A stretch of DNA of 64,000 nt from assembly GCA_947568835.1 (NCBI GenBank), contig OX387608.1, positions 13,120,001-13,184,000 of the forward strand. Direction: 5' to 3'. Shown in pieces: positions 1-12,718 of this stretch (its first letter is position 1; each line of letters opens with the position of its first letter). Below the pieces are notes generated by a model. The model had not been told where the DNA came from. It made no database searches and was given only the letters and a program-made list of their open reading frames with translations. A program made the translations under genes and the position numbers. The stretch comes from Protonemura montana (lineage: Eukaryota; Arthropoda; Insecta; Plecoptera; Nemouridae).

Positions 1-53
1 TTTTAATGCAAATAACTTTCCAGACGTGGTTTGGTTTCATTTTCTAAACGTAC

Positions 54-3000
54 TTTTCCTTCTTCTCTGTGGGCACGTCCTTCGAGGTCAGTCGGGGTGT
101 CTCTTCTTCGACGCTCCTCCTGAGAAGGACAAAATTAAGGCATGTTTTAATTTTGATCGCTTTCTCAAGCTAAATTTTTTACATTTAAATACTTTTGGCA
201 GATACAAATTTGGAAATGTATTTAAATTGTAATGTAATTTTAAACTATCTTTTTTGACGTTCGGTGTTTCCAGGGTTTATTCCGTTTCATTTGTTAACTC
301 TTGATAGTAAACATTCAATAGATAAAATATCTTGAAATTACAAAAAAATCACGGATAAAGCCCCCCACACATAACAATGCCATTTGTTTCTTCGAGAATC
401 GAGACATATTAAAAATGCAACTAGAAAGGCTCAAGCCAACTCCCAGAATAAGAAACCGTCTTTGACGTACTTATTTTTACTATCTTCTTCTTTACAATCA
501 GGCTCGTCAGTCTCATCCTCGCTTTTCCTGGAGAAGAACAAATCCCAGAGCGCGTACACATTTCAGTTAATTCCGATTGATTTCACATTAATTTTCCAAC
601 TTTAGTCTTCTGGGCCATTCAAACAACTTGTAACAAGACTTCAAGACCATTCTATTTTTAATTCGCTCAAAATTGGTTTACACACTTACAAAATGGTCAC
701 CCGATTAAGTAATCAATAAATCGACTTTTGTAAATGTATATAACATAACATTACTCCTTCTAGTCGAAAATATCGCAGATAATCCGAAATTAAATCAACT
801 CCTGATTAAAATCAATGTCAACTTACTTATTTTATATTACTATGAACACTATAACCGTCTCAAAGATTGATGCCCAAACGGCATCATATTAATTATTATC
901 ATTACTGTCCCCGTTTGGGCATCAATTTTTGAAACGGTTATAGTGTTCATAATAATAAAATACCCCGCGCATTGCAAGCGTTTGCAATTTAAATAAGATT
1001 TCATCTCAACTTACTTATCTTTCTTCTCCTCAGTAGAAGCCGGCTCGTCGCTATGCGATTCAACTCGCGGAGTCTCACCCTTCAGTTCCCGCCTGCGAAA
1101 AACAAACAAAAAAACACACAGAAATTAAGACGATTTCGTTCCGCAAGCTTAACACACATTTCTTAGCCACCCACAATTGTTCTTGGCACCCATCGGCGAT
1201 GTCGTACACCTCGTCGACGGTGCTAGGGTCGTCGTCCAGGGCGGACGCTGACGTCTCGCTTTCTCGATCACAAATAAGCTCTGCTTTTATTAGCTCAGCG
1301 CCCTCCGAATCATTTTCTCTCCTGTAGGTCCATTTTGGGAGTTTAATTTAAATATATTAAGATCTAAGCACTAGCGTACTACCATAGCGCTACTGTTTTC
1401 CCGGAAAATTGCCGCCAAATGACTACTTTACCGACAAACATGGAGAATGCTATAAGGTGGTGTCATCGTAGTTTCGAGTGTTCAGAAATTTCTTTTCGTT
1501 ATTTCTCGCAGATTACTCTCATTTGTGACTGGTTTATGCTCAATTAATCTTTATAATGGCGAACTTCAATGGTTGATAAACATATATTGATATTTTGAGT
1601 CGTAATTATATAATTGTAGAGCTGTCTTAAAAAGGATGACCCCAGGCGCTATCGGGTGGTAGGTACCCCCGGTTACCACGTGTTACCGGCTCGTTTGCTC
1701 AGCAGAAAGCTTAACATTAACGCTGGTCCTCTGATTAGATATCTAAACTAAAGCTGAATAGGACACAACAAGTTTGTCGGTTTTTCAGAGCGATTTTTTC
1801 AACTGCTGCTAAGGTTGGACAAAATATAAATCAGATTCAAAAAGTATGATAAAGATTAATATTTCCTAATATATATAAAATCGGCTAGTAACCACAGACA
1901 TTGCCCTGACATTTTTGAAAGGTCCCCGCACATTTCTTGAAGCAAATGTTTGCAAATCTGCGTTAATTTCCTGTCTATGCCGATTCTGAACTATACTTAA
2001 ATATACTGAAATACTAAACTGAAATAGTTGGTGACGCGTCTTCTTCGGTGCATTACTCAATAATTTAACTTGCCCCGCGCGACACAAACCGCAAGGGTCC
2101 TGCGCTAATCGGGATATGAGTCAATTCTGTATTTTACCATGAATTCTGAGTATCCTGTTGTCATGAATTCTCTTGTCATCTCAGAGATTACAACATGAAT
2201 TGCAATTTTTTACAGAAGCGTTTTGTACTCATGCACTTACAGATTACCAGTTTGAGATGTTTTCTTTGTTTTCTTTCGCAAATGAAGGTAGTCCAGTTCA
2301 ATCATTTTTAAGTGGACATTTTCAGAATTACAATTTTATCTCTGACAGAGCTAAAAGACAGATAGAAGTGCAACATGCCAATTCTAATTATTTAATTGTC
2401 TTATAATGCAACTTACTTCTCCTTCTTGGGCGCTGAGACGGGCTTGGGAGCGATGGGCTGCGTGGACCCAGTTTTGACCTCCTCGGTTTTGGGCTTTACC
2501 TCTTCAGCCTCACGCCTGAAACACACAAAAAAAAACGAAGTGGTTAAAAAATGTGTTGCAGAGCCCAAAGCTGGTAGAGCTGACAGAATATCAAAGAAAA
2601 TTTTCAAAACATAATATATAAAAGGTTCACTTTTCACACTCGAAACAAAATTATGAAATATTTTAAGGGCCAGTCTTAAAAATCAGAGTTTAAATTTAAC
2701 CAATCACAGGCGGTGTTTTTAGTTTTTCAGTTTAATTTACCATGAAATCAAGTTGGTGCTCTCGCATGTATCAAATAATAGGTCCAGATCGGGCTACAGT
2801 TAGGCTTTATACATTTAACACTCAGAATCGATTTCAATCTCGATTCTCTACGTACCGCACTTTACGTCATGTCGTCTCGTTAAAGCCAGTTTAACACAAC
2901 ATGCCCAGTTAGTTTGGGATCCTTACTTAGTTTAGTTTAGTTTGGTTAAGAGCTTATCCTAAATTGCAATCGATACCAAACCATACGGTGTCAGCCCATT

Positions 3001-6000
3001 ATACAGTTTGTCAAAAACGTTAACTGCAGTGGATCGTGTACCTAGAATTAATTGGGGGTTTTAGCCACTATTATGTAGACAATAACCCGTTTATAAGAAA
3101 ATAACACAAACTTTTTACAATGCATTTCAGCATTTTGGTGATGTCTGAAGCCCTATTAGTTGCAAAATTCCATGTAAATGGCATGGTTGATATTTCAACG
3201 ACAAGCTAGTACACCTTTTTTATTTTGTACACTAAACTCGCAAAAATGTTATATTATGTTAGTGTTTGTACCTGTATTCTTTATATATTTATATTTGTTA
3301 AGCTAGAAATTTGTTATATTTGCACCTTTTGCACTAGAGGCTTTTATTAAAGTCTGGGAAAATACACCGTCCATGTTTTCGCCATGTTTTGTAACACGTA
3401 GGTGTTATATTATTACTATTATTAACCGAATTAATTAGTAGCCTTGGTGTCAGCTTTCGAAATTGTATGCTGCGATTACGAAATCCCTTAGCACAATTAA
3501 TATTGATAAACATTACATAAATCTTCTGCGCTTATCAGAAAAAGATTAAAAATAAGACAAGCAAGGTAAGAATTTGACCTGGAGAATCTTAAAGCCAAAA
3601 AATAAACGCCTCTATGTACACATAGAAGAACAACTCAAAGAAAGAAATGAAAAAATGAAAGATAAAGAGGATTTATATTTAAAATTGAGGTATTTAGTGT
3701 CAATATTGATGAAGAGGCAGATGAAAAAGGGTCTATTGGAGCGTCAGGCGTGGCTGGCCAGCTTTAAAAGGTGCTAAGCCTAATCTAAATATTATTTTTT
3801 GTTCATCTGTATAGTTTAAGATGATAAAAGATGAGTATTCTTGCTTTTTTTACTTCAAGGCACAATCACTTTTAAAAAGCAAGTTTCCACTGTGGTGGTG
3901 CTTGCAAGAAATCGAGCAATCGGTCTTACTTTGGCGTGTCGTTTGGCGTCACTTTCTTCCCGGACAAATTTGGCGAGAACGGGTTGGCAAGTAAGGAAAC
4001 GAGCTCCTCGATCTCTCTAGTCACGTTGTCAGCTTTTCGTTCCTCGGTTCCTAGCCTGGGCATCACGACAAGGCGTCAGCAAAAGTTTGTGACTTCTCCG
4101 TATATTGTTATACTTCATAGCGAGTCCATAGCAAGTATTTTAAAACATTGTCGATTCCTTTTGGTTAAAAATTACCCGAACCGTACAGTAAGTGTTTGCC
4201 AAAATTAAATCAAATTTTTTGCCGCTAGCATTACAATTTTAAACCGACAAAAGCTTCAATGACATACGAAGAAAGCTAACTGCGTTTGGATCGATTTTCA
4301 TTTAAAGTCTATGGTCTGCGACCTATTTTTTGTATAAATAAATGTTAGTATGTTATAATTACTTAATCACCAATTAGTTTACTGTGGAGGTTTGTTTAAA
4401 TGGACGGCAGCAAAAGGCCCATCGAGTGGCACCTACCATTACGCTCGTTTGCTCAGCAGAAAGCTGAAAATTAAGGCTGGCCCTCTGACTGTATCTATAA
4501 ACTCAATTCCATCACATCCTGATCAAAGTGCTGCTCACCTTTGCTGATATTTGAAAAATATGCTCAGTGATGCTGCCCATGCTAAGCTCGATGCAGTTAT
4601 GCAGTTATGCAGTCTACTAAGAATGTTAAACAACCGCTTGTTTCGCATCCCAAATGCCATGAAGGGTGTACAGACGATCGGAATGGTAACTTACTTTTCC
4701 TTCTTTCCCTCGGTGTTCTGGGGGACTACCTTGGGGGCGACCGGTGTGGGCAGAGAGCCCCCAGTTTTGGTCGTCGCTTCCTCGGCACTGCGCCTGGTAG
4801 AAAAAGTGGCCGTTAGTGCTTGGTAAGTCGAGGATTAACTAAAGTGACTCGAAACAATAAACAGATTAATAAAAAAGTGCAAAGTTTAAATTTTTGTAGT
4901 CTGTGTCATTTTAAAGTACGAATTGGGGTGCACACAACGAAACCATAAAGTTCTGAATTTCTTTTCAACAAGTACTTACTTGTCTTTCTTTCCCTCAAGT
5001 CGGGCACTGAAAGAAATAAAAAAAAAATATTAGAAATCTTCTCGACGCATTATCCCTACGGTACTCCACTATAAATATATATTTTTTTTTCTTTTTACTT
5101 ATTATGCGCGAAAAACAATGAATATTTCTCACTTTTTGACAGCCAGGTTTTGGTAGAGAGGATCAACGGCGGGGCCTGTGGGTGCCGGAACAGCGGGACT
5201 GAAATAGAAATAAAAGTTTAACGCTGTAACATTTGTGAGTTTTAAAGAAAATGCTTCAATATCTGAGCTAAATTTTGTGCATTTTTCTTATTAACTAAGC
5301 CAAAAGTATGGGAATAAAATGGATTTTGACATGTGCATAGGTATTTCTACTTTCAAGTGTGTTGTAAGAGGCAAAGAGCATTAAAAAATATTTCAAATGA
5401 GATTATTTGTAAAGTTAAGGCTCGCGCTCGTATAAGTACTAATATAATTCAACACATTGCAAAAATAACTAAGGTAAAAATTGATTTCTACATGCGTTGG
5501 GAAACAACCTGTTAAAACAGTTATTTCCTATGATAAAACACACGTTGAAGCCGCAATGCCCGTTCTATTGGACAGTAATGATGTACTACCATGGCGCAGA
5601 TATGATTTAATACCACAGTGCTAATGTTAAACTCTCTTCGTCAAAAATGACCGCCAAATAACATCTTTACCGGATCAAAATTAGTGTGTGCTATTCTAGG
5701 CGAAGCCTCAATTCCGTTATTTCTCACAGATTACTCACATTTGTGACTGGTTTACGCTCAATTAATCTTTATTAATGCTCACCTAGATGATTTAAATACG
5801 TGTATCGATATTTTGAGTCATAATTATTTAATTTTAGAGGTTTTTTAAAAAGGGCGGCCGCAAGCGCTGTCGGGTGGCAGCTACCGTCACCACGTGTTGC
5901 CAGCTCGTTTGCTCAGCAGAAAGTTTAACATGAACACTGGCCCTTTGACTATACATATAAGTTCAATGGTTCTAGTTTTCTTTTTCAGTTTTCTTGCGCT

Positions 6001-6693
6001 CTGATTTTAAATCAAAAGAAAAATCGATGAAAATTATTTACATGCTGTCAACGGGAGCATCTTTTCTTACGTTAATGTTTAAAGAAAACGTGTGTGGAAA
6101 ATTCACTCAAAGTTCTTGGTACTCACTGTTCTTCCGGCAGAGGGTTGGCCAGCGCCAACGCGGCCAGACATCCAACTAACAGCAATGAGAAAATCTAAAA
6201 AAAAAACAGACGGAGAACACGTTACAGATTTTCACTCGTGAACGACAGGTTTCCATTCTTTTTAAATATCGACCACTTTGCCATAAAACTATGAAACAGT
6301 AGAGCAACTGCATACACAAACTGCGTTTAATTTAGCATTTTCTGAGTTTATCTTGAACAGAGTGTTGTCTGATCGTGCACCAGTGACAAAGATCTATAAA
6401 AAAACTGAGGTATAAGTGAAATTTCTGGTAACAAAATCGTTGTCTCTTTGCCACGAAAAAAACCAAACTTGCTGTTAAGTTTGTGCCGGTTAGCATTTAG
6501 AAATTTTTTTTTCAAAACCACTTAGATAATCGAACTGGCAAGATTCTCGATAACCAAATCTTTTTTGGCTTTTCTAAAAAAGTGAACAAACCAAAAAATT
6601 CAACCGTCATTCCAAAAAAATATTGTTTTGCTGACAAATCTAAAACTACACGACCGAATTTATTAGTATCTTGCACACCTGTTTTTGAGCCAT
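54..6693 (-). CDS. Secreted modular Lys/Glu/Pro-rich protein, 3' end beyond window
   Basis: Family not recognised. Visible exons in coding order are 6679-6693, 6127-6194, 5133-5198, 4980-5006, 4695-4793, 3930-4055, 2417-2515, 1190-1321, 1015-1092, 471-527 and 54-119, about 278 residues in all. Exon 1 reads MAQKQ and ends at a GTGTGC donor in phase 0. Exon 2 supplies the signal-peptide core (IFSLLLLVGC, then LAALALA) followed by NPLPEE. Every later exon starts with one base completing a codon, ends after two bases of the next, and has a length divisible by three (66, 27, 99, 126, 99, 132, 78, 57, 66), so any module can be skipped or duplicated without a frameshift. Modules are rich in K, E, P and T and often end in KKEK or KKDK. 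The two 99-base exons share a REAEE/RSAEE start, KTG and a PxxAPK core, which suggests duplication. The donor of exon 1190-1321 is the least certain; GG|GTGCCA was chosen because it keeps phase 2. The product is probably extracellular, of unknown function. Confidence 0.72.
826..1006. repeat. Fold-back element of the tRNA-bearing family, short copy
   Basis: Inverted arms (GAACACTATAACCGTCTCAA and its complement near 920-950) flank a short centre that contains GCCCAAACGG. The outer arm, ATTGCAAGCGTTTGCAATTT, ends a few bases from the splice donor of module exon 1015-1092. Related copies lie at 11044-11175, 31589-32010, 38385-38540, 44762-45297 and 56082-56240. Confidence 0.7.
1370..1765 (+). 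repeat. Dispersed MITE-like repeat, family A, copy 1
   Basis: The copy begins near GTACTACCATAGCGCTACTG and ends with GCTCGTTTGCTCAGCAGAAAG followed by a GCTGGTCCTCTGATTAG-like tail. Related copies lie at about 4395-4512, 5580-5962, 7075-7455, 7650-8120 (inverted), 33035-33300 and 49798-50010 (inverted). Parts of the 22519-22875 element are also similar. There is no coding capacity. Boundaries are approximate. Confidence 0.65.
2516..3929. other. Intron of the modular gene, no recognised feature
   Basis: This long intron is AT-rich. A 67-codon reading frame at 3574-3777 (plus) is rich in K, E and R, but it is antisense to the gene, has no splice or promoter context and matches no family I know. 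I see no further module exon here, although a short one could be hidden. Confidence 0.4.
4980..5006 (-). CDS. 27-base microexon of the modular secreted gene
   Basis: The minus strand reads TTTCTTTCAG, then 27 bases, then GTAAGT. The exon codes for ARLEGKKD plus split codons at both ends, in the same phase 2/2 as its neighbours. It ends with the KKD(K) signature seen on larger modules. It lies 126 bases downstream of exon 5133-5198 and 186 bases upstream of exon 4695-4793 in the gene. Automatic ORF finding would miss it. Confidence 0.6.
5580..5962 (+). repeat. Family A repeat, copy 3
   Basis: It runs in the same order as copy 1: GTACTACCATGGCGCAG, a degenerate CCGCCAAATAACATCTTTACC block, AT-rich centre, CACGTGTTGCCAGCTCGTTTG, then CAGCAGAAAG. 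It sits in an intron of the modular gene. A partial copy lies at 4395-4512. Confidence 0.6.
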
Positions 6694-6721
6694 GATTCTT
6701 CCAGATCAAAAGAAACTTCTC

Positions 6722-6757
6722 AAGTGACTCCTTTTGCCGCTGCTTTTGGTATTTATA
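6722..6757 (-). promoter_or_regulatory. TATA-box promoter of the modular secreted gene
   Basis: On the minus strand TATAAAT (6757-6751) lies in a GC-rich setting (GGGGCTTATAAAT). About 32 bases downstream is an initiator-like TCACTT (6727-6722), and the ATG of the five-codon first exon follows at 6693. The spacing is typical of a TATA-driven arthropod promoter and supports this ATG as the true start. Confidence 0.6.
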
Positions 6758-7074
6758 AGCCCCTCCGAGAAGAGCATCATTGAACACAGGGTAAAATCAA
6801 TCATCAGGCCAGCTCTAATGAACCTAGGTGCTAATTGTAACAATCCACGTTGCTTCACGCTAGCGGAGAAGAGGAAAGAAGCTCGATCTCTCGTGCCAAT
6901 ATTTACGGAGAGCTCTACGCTGGCTTTTTATTCTGCAAGACGCATTACCGATTTATTCGCGAACACTTTGGAAGTGCGTAATTGTTCAGAGAGAGGGAGG
7001 TAATGGCTCACCAAATGTTTTCACAATAGCTACACATTATTTTGTGTTCATTTATATTACAGTTGGCTTCATGC

Positions 7075-8120
7075 CTTAATGTTTTTCGCAAAAAATGGCC
7101 GAAAATGACTACTTTACCTACAACTGTCGTTTTGTGTGTCTTTTTTGTATATACCTTTATTCATCGATTTAAAAAAATACGATTGGAATTAAGAAATTGT
7201 GTTAAGACATTTGATTTTGTTATTTCTCGCAGATTACTCACATTTGAGACTAGTAGATACTCAAGCAATCTTTATTAATGCGAACCTCAACGCTTAAAAT
7301 AACGTATCGATATTTTGAGTCGTAATTATTTCATAGTTGAGATTTGTTAAAAAAGACGGGCGCAAACGCCATCGGATGGCACCCACCGTTAACAATTATT
7401 GCCGGCTCGTTTGCTCAGCAGAATGTTGGCCCTTTGAGTATTCATATGAACTCAATTGTAACGTACTATGCACATGACAGTTAATTTAAGAAATTAATTT
7501 TCAATCAGCCACTAGTTGTCGAGATTCGTCGATAATGGGGTTCAACATTGGACAGCGGTTTTACCACTAGACACTCGGGGTAATTTCTCAGTACGTTTGC
7601 GATGGAATGAAAAGGTGGCAAAGGAAATCCACTATACAAATAAACTCAATGCTAAAACTTAGCTACGCCATGTTGTTGACATGGTGAATCATACCGCATG
7701 GCTACGTCAGTAGCTACATCGAAATTCACTTTTTTAGTCGTGTAGTACTTAGCATTGAGTTCATAGGTGTATGTCAGAGGGCCAGCGTTAATTTTAAGCT
7801 TTCTGCTGAGCAAACGAGCCACAAGTGGTGACGGTCGGTACCACCCTATTGCCCTTACTTTTGTCCTCTTTAACAAATCTCTACAATCAAATAATTATTA
7901 CTCAACATTTCGATACATTTTTTATCATTCGTCAAGGTTAGACTTATTAATTAAGCGTAAACTAGTCTCAAATGCGATTAATCTGAGAGAAATAAATAAA
8001 TGACATTTCTAGCCACTTGATACGGTGACTCCACTTTCATTTTTTGCGTGGTGACTCAGCTTGGGGCCTTTCTTTGCGAAGACGGTTTAACAATAGCGCT
8101 ATGGTGGTAGGCACTGGTTT
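7075..8120. repeat. Two family A repeats in opposite orientation
   Basis: A plus-oriented copy (about 7075-7455, ending in GCTCGTTTGCTCAGCAGAA) is followed by an inverted copy (about 7650-8120) that begins with TTTCTGCTGAGCAAACGAGCC and ends near AACAATAGCGCTATGGTGGT. They lie upstream of the modular gene promoter. No gene is seen in this stretch. Confidence 0.6.
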
Positions 8121-10810
8121 TACATATGTTATTTTTCATATTCTTGTCCAGCATTATCACATGTCACATCCAGTTTCGTAAACGGAACGAAAAAGATAAC
8201 ATTCTTACATTGTTGATAGCGATTGTTTTTAATTGATAGTGACCATCTTGAAGGTGATATTATAATGATTTCATCTGTGCGATTGTCTATAGAGGCTAAC
8301 GTCCAGGGTCTATCATCAGATGATTACAGCAACTAAGGCCTATAGTTATCAACTTATCTCCTATTTGGGTGAGGTGTACTCTTTTGATCAGAACACAGTT
8401 AGCGACTTGGTGAAAATTATCTCTTCGAAGAAACCTGCGTACACCGAGGCGAAACACATTAAATGTTCATAAAAAAATCAATTGGAAACTAGATTATCGA
8501 TATTATTTTACTATAGATGAAGCAGCATTTTTTTTTTTCAATTGTCATTGTTGTCTGTTGGTGATAAGACCTTATTCAAGCTTGTCTTTGACAGTTTTGT
8601 TGATATTAATTGGTTGATAATGATTACGAAGGCCAGTAGCTAGTAAGTCGTTTAAAATAGCAATGTGTACCGTATATGCTTCTGTTTAGAAACCACATGT
8701 TATTATGGGTTATTAGAGCGGAACCCCCCCAAAAAAAAACGAATACAATAACAATGAGTTCATTCATTGTTCGCATTGTCCGACGAATAGGTCCTTGGTC
8801 CATTTCAATTACAGTGTGATCGCGATGATACTACAGGTAGGCACACCAAAATGAGTTCATTGATCTATTGAATAAAAAATAGGTACGTATACACATTTCG
8901 AAAAAAAACTGTATGGATTAGCAATTTACATCTAATGTGTTTTTTTTTTTAATAACCCACGCAATGCCTTGAGGAAAAAACAGGTACCAGTTCATAATTG
9001 TTTGGCATATCCAGTCAATGTACGCGGGTGTCCGCAGTTCACACATGATTCATTTAAAATTGCGCGTTACACCCAGTTGAAAACTCATATGAAAGTCAAA
9101 TAAGTTAACACAAAGAAATCATATATTTCCAATACAAAAATAACATAATACGCTTTTGAATTCTGCACAGAAATTCAACTTATATTTTTCACAAGCTGTT
9201 ACGAAATACAAAGAATAATAATAAAACATAGATAACGAGCAACATTTGCGTTTATTTTCTTCAATCCAAAATAAATCAAACCAATTCAACTTCCCAAAAA
9301 CGTGCCTACATTTTCGAAATGGCAGTTTTTTTTTAAATATGGTGAATTTTTTAGGTGTAGTGGGGGGAAGGGAGGGGGGGGGGGGGGTATAATTTCAAAT
9401 TTTTTACGAGTACTCAAAACAGGTTTAATACTACAACGCTGTACAGGTCGTACGAAGCTTATTGAACAGAGGTAAAAATTGATGTCCCATCTATTATTGA
9501 ACAAATTGAACACTTTACAAACCGTCTAAAATGAAAAAACAAAAAACATTGTCATTTATCATCTGTCAACTGGTGGCATGGTCTTTACCTCAGAAGTGCC
9601 GGCTTGAAATGGAAACCAATATCGCAACCTCAGGCAGGATATCCCGTGATTCGTGGTAGGTTCACTCTCGCAATACTTATCAATTAGCATATCAATCATT
9701 CACACTTTCTAAATCAGGGAATTGTTTGGGATTTAAATCCAATTTACATGAATCCAAACATGGCATGGAAGCAAGAGCAGTCAGAAACATAATTATTTTA
9801 AAATTTAAACGATTCGCGTGTTTTTTAACAAAAACTGGGTCCTTGAGTTTCTTAGCAAAAAAGTAACCTACTAGAGAGTAGTAGCAAATGATCTTGCCAT
9901 CCGAACAAAAAAGTGGAGAGAATTGGCTAACATCCATAATAGGTATCGATTAATTCGTTGAAGAAATGTTCTCACATCAATAGACGTTACGTTTTAAGAC
10001 GATATGGGAAACGACTCCAAGGAACAAACCTAAGAAGGCGTCACTAAGTCTTTCAGTGCCTAGGACCAAGCCACGAGCCAGCGAAGAAACCGCCTGAAGA
10101 CAAGGAAATACCACCGGTCATTCGTACCTCGTGGCCTCGTTACCAGCATCTCCTTAAGTTTATACATCGTCTTAGAAAGCAAAACGACCTTCACTTCCGC
10201 TACTCCAGTCGTACCGAAATCACTGGCACGCTGGATGGCGCGATTCTCTTCGTGCAGGAGACATAAATCAACGTATTCAAGCTTAAAACTAGAATGAAAG
10301 ACTCGTTTGGGTTGTCCGTTTTTTGAGTCTAGTTGTTCGAAGGTTTTGAACATACCTACTCTATGTTTATATCCTATTTCCAAAATCACATTAACTACCA
10401 CTGAAAGGCTTGCAGAAAGCAATGAACAAACCTGTAGTTAACTAAAAGGCATTTACTTAATTAATATCGTGCCGACTTACAACGCTAACTCTCCTCTCAA
10501 GTACCACAAACGTTTACGCAATTGTTGGCCTTGCAGAGCATACCATTCTGCATCGGCAACAATAGAAGCAGTTTGCTATCTGTTGGTGGTAACGGTCACG
10601 TACCGGCCTCAGGGCGAAATCATATCGAGCACCAGGGACGCTAAGGAAGTAACAACAACTCGAAAGTTGCTCTCAGTTTTACGCCGAACGTTGGAAACAC
10701 AGCAAGTGTCTTGAGTGGCGACGCGTGCTGGGCTTAGAGAACAGCGGATTTGAGTGCTAGAACAAAGAGGTGAGAGATTGGAGAGATTATTAACTGATTA
10801 GATGATTAAT
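8121..10810. other. Intergenic stretch between two divergent genes
   Basis: There is no convincing gene. The stretch holds a G-rich run at 9361-9387 and homopolymeric A/T tracts. Two reading frames lie just upstream of the peroxidase promoter: minus 10060-10422 (120 codons) and plus 10469-10714 (81 codons). Neither resembles a family I know. The higher GC of 10460-10720 may reflect upstream regulatory DNA of the next gene. Confidence 0.4.
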
Positions 10811-10818
10811 CGGTTGGT

Positions 10819-10908
10819 TATATAAAAGGTGATTGAGAGTTTAGTGAACAGAACGCACGAGGAGACGAAAGAACGATTTTGTGACTGAATTTCTTGCCTG
10901 GAATTCAG
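10819..10908 (+). promoter_or_regulatory. TATA promoter and noncoding first exon of the glutathione peroxidase gene
   Basis: TATATAAAAG at 10819-10828 is followed about 25 bases later by a TTAGTG initiator-like site. The transcript then runs to GGAATTCAG|GTGAGT, a strong donor at 10908/10909. The next compatible acceptor, CCGCCACGCAG just before 12717, is two bases ahead of the peroxidase ATG. I infer that this is a 5' UTR exon spliced to it across a 1.8-kb intron. No other plus-strand gene start lies between. Confidence 0.55.
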
Positions 10909-11043
10909 GTGAGTTTTCACTATTCGCGGGTTTTTCGTTTTGGCGATTGGTTTTTGTTTCGAGCTTTTTTAAATATTGATCACCAAAGGTTTTTGTTTTT
11001 GTTTATAATGATTCCTTTGCGGGAAATGGTGTTTATTCTTTTT

Positions 11044-11175
11044 GAAATCTTATTTAAATTGCAAAACGCTTGCAATGCGCGGGTTATTTTATCATTATGA
11101 ACACTACTACCGTCTCAAATATTGATGTTTGAGCATCAATTTTTGAGATGTAAGTAGCTTGTTCATAATAATACA
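11044..11175. repeat. Fold-back element of the tRNA-bearing family, short copy
   Basis: It has the family arm AATTGCAAAACGCTTGCAATGCG and GAACACTACTACCGTCTCAA, with a very short centre and an inverted partner ending GTTCATAATAATAC. It lies in the proposed 5' UTR intron of the peroxidase gene. Confidence 0.65.
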
Positions 11176-12718
11176 ACGTTTAATTTGATTTAGGTAGAAT
11201 TCAAACTGTTGCTCTCATAATTTAAGAATGTTATTTGTATTTGGGATTGTGTTAATCATTGTAAATGAGCACGCAGGTGAATAAGACTTTGTTGGCTGTT
11301 TACATTGATCAGCAGTGACTAATGTTTTTCATCCAATTATCACAAATACTTGCAAGTGTTCCCATTGATTACTACGACTCGAGCACAGAACCTATGAATT
11401 ATTCCACTTAGAGTTACATTTAGCGAAATTGATTTGCATACATGAATATATGCTCAATGCCATTCACATCATGCCAGATCGCAGATAAACGCCATGGACT
11501 TCGGATATATACAATAAAATAAATGTTTAGTTCTCACAAGCGTTTCTGTGTTTATTATTAGGGGGTTTGACAATGAAAAATGTTAAAAAAATACTAGAAA
11601 CAATATTGTTATCATATCACGTACCATATCGTATCAGCTATTGAGCATATTCAATCATATCGTAATTATTGTTTAAATCTTATTTCAATCTAACGTAAAA
11701 AAAAATCCTTTTTATCCGTCGAGATATTTTCTCATATATTGGCAAGTCCGTATATGACAAATCCAAAAAAAAAAATTGTTGACGCAGTCTCCTCCTGTCC
11801 GTGCCATGTAAAGCTAAGCAACAATTTCACTCCCACGCTTGTTCTGCACCCACCGGTCATGATGCCCAAATCACTCACTCACTCGTGTATTAATCTTGCT
11901 AGTTGACAGTCATAAAGGACTTTGGTAATAATAAAATAAAGACGTTTTACAGTCGAAACTACTGGTGAGTGGTTTACATTTTTGAGTGAAATTTAAGTCG
12001 CCGATTTAATGTAATTTTACTGTAAGGTAATCCAAGGATTATGTGCGACAGAGGGCTGTCGCACCAGAGGTATCAGAGGGATCAGAGGCATCAGAGGGAT
12101 AACTGAGATTTTTAGAAAGAAATACCTCAAATTAGATTTTAACTTGCCATGCACCACTCTGGGTATGAAAAAAAATCAACTTATACAATATGAATACCCT
12201 ATTGATTTCAAGGAATTAAGACTAGCAAAGAACATTTTTTTAATCATGTAGCATTTTTTTCTATTTCAAGTAGAGAAAAAATAAATTGCACTCAGGAAAA
12301 TTCTCTAGGGTTCGACCAAATCTCAAAACAAATTTTTTAAAGTTTTTTTTTTCATAAATTTGGCAAACAAGAACTGAGCTTTGCACTTTGGTAATCATAA
12401 TTAATAATAATTTAAATATATTAGTATTAATTCGGTTGTTTTTACAATTGATCACACACACGATATTGGCATAAGATCAAATTTAATTAACAAAGGTCTT
12501 GGTTGACAATAAAAGAGGCAAACAGAAGGTGAACCAAATGTACACCCACTCGTCAAAGCGATCATGCCCAAATGCTACCGTAAAATTTAAAACTGTATCT
12601 GCTAATTTCCTATTCCAATTTTCAAAATAAGAAAACGTCCTTTATTTGCAAAATAATTGCCCTTTTTTTAATTTCAAAGCCAACTCCCATTGACCGTCTA
12701 TTCTGTCCGCCACGCAGG

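Noticed and set aside
10060..10422. 120-codon minus frame as a gene
   Set aside because: No recognisable domain, no splice or promoter support, and codon use looks like unconstrained DNA.
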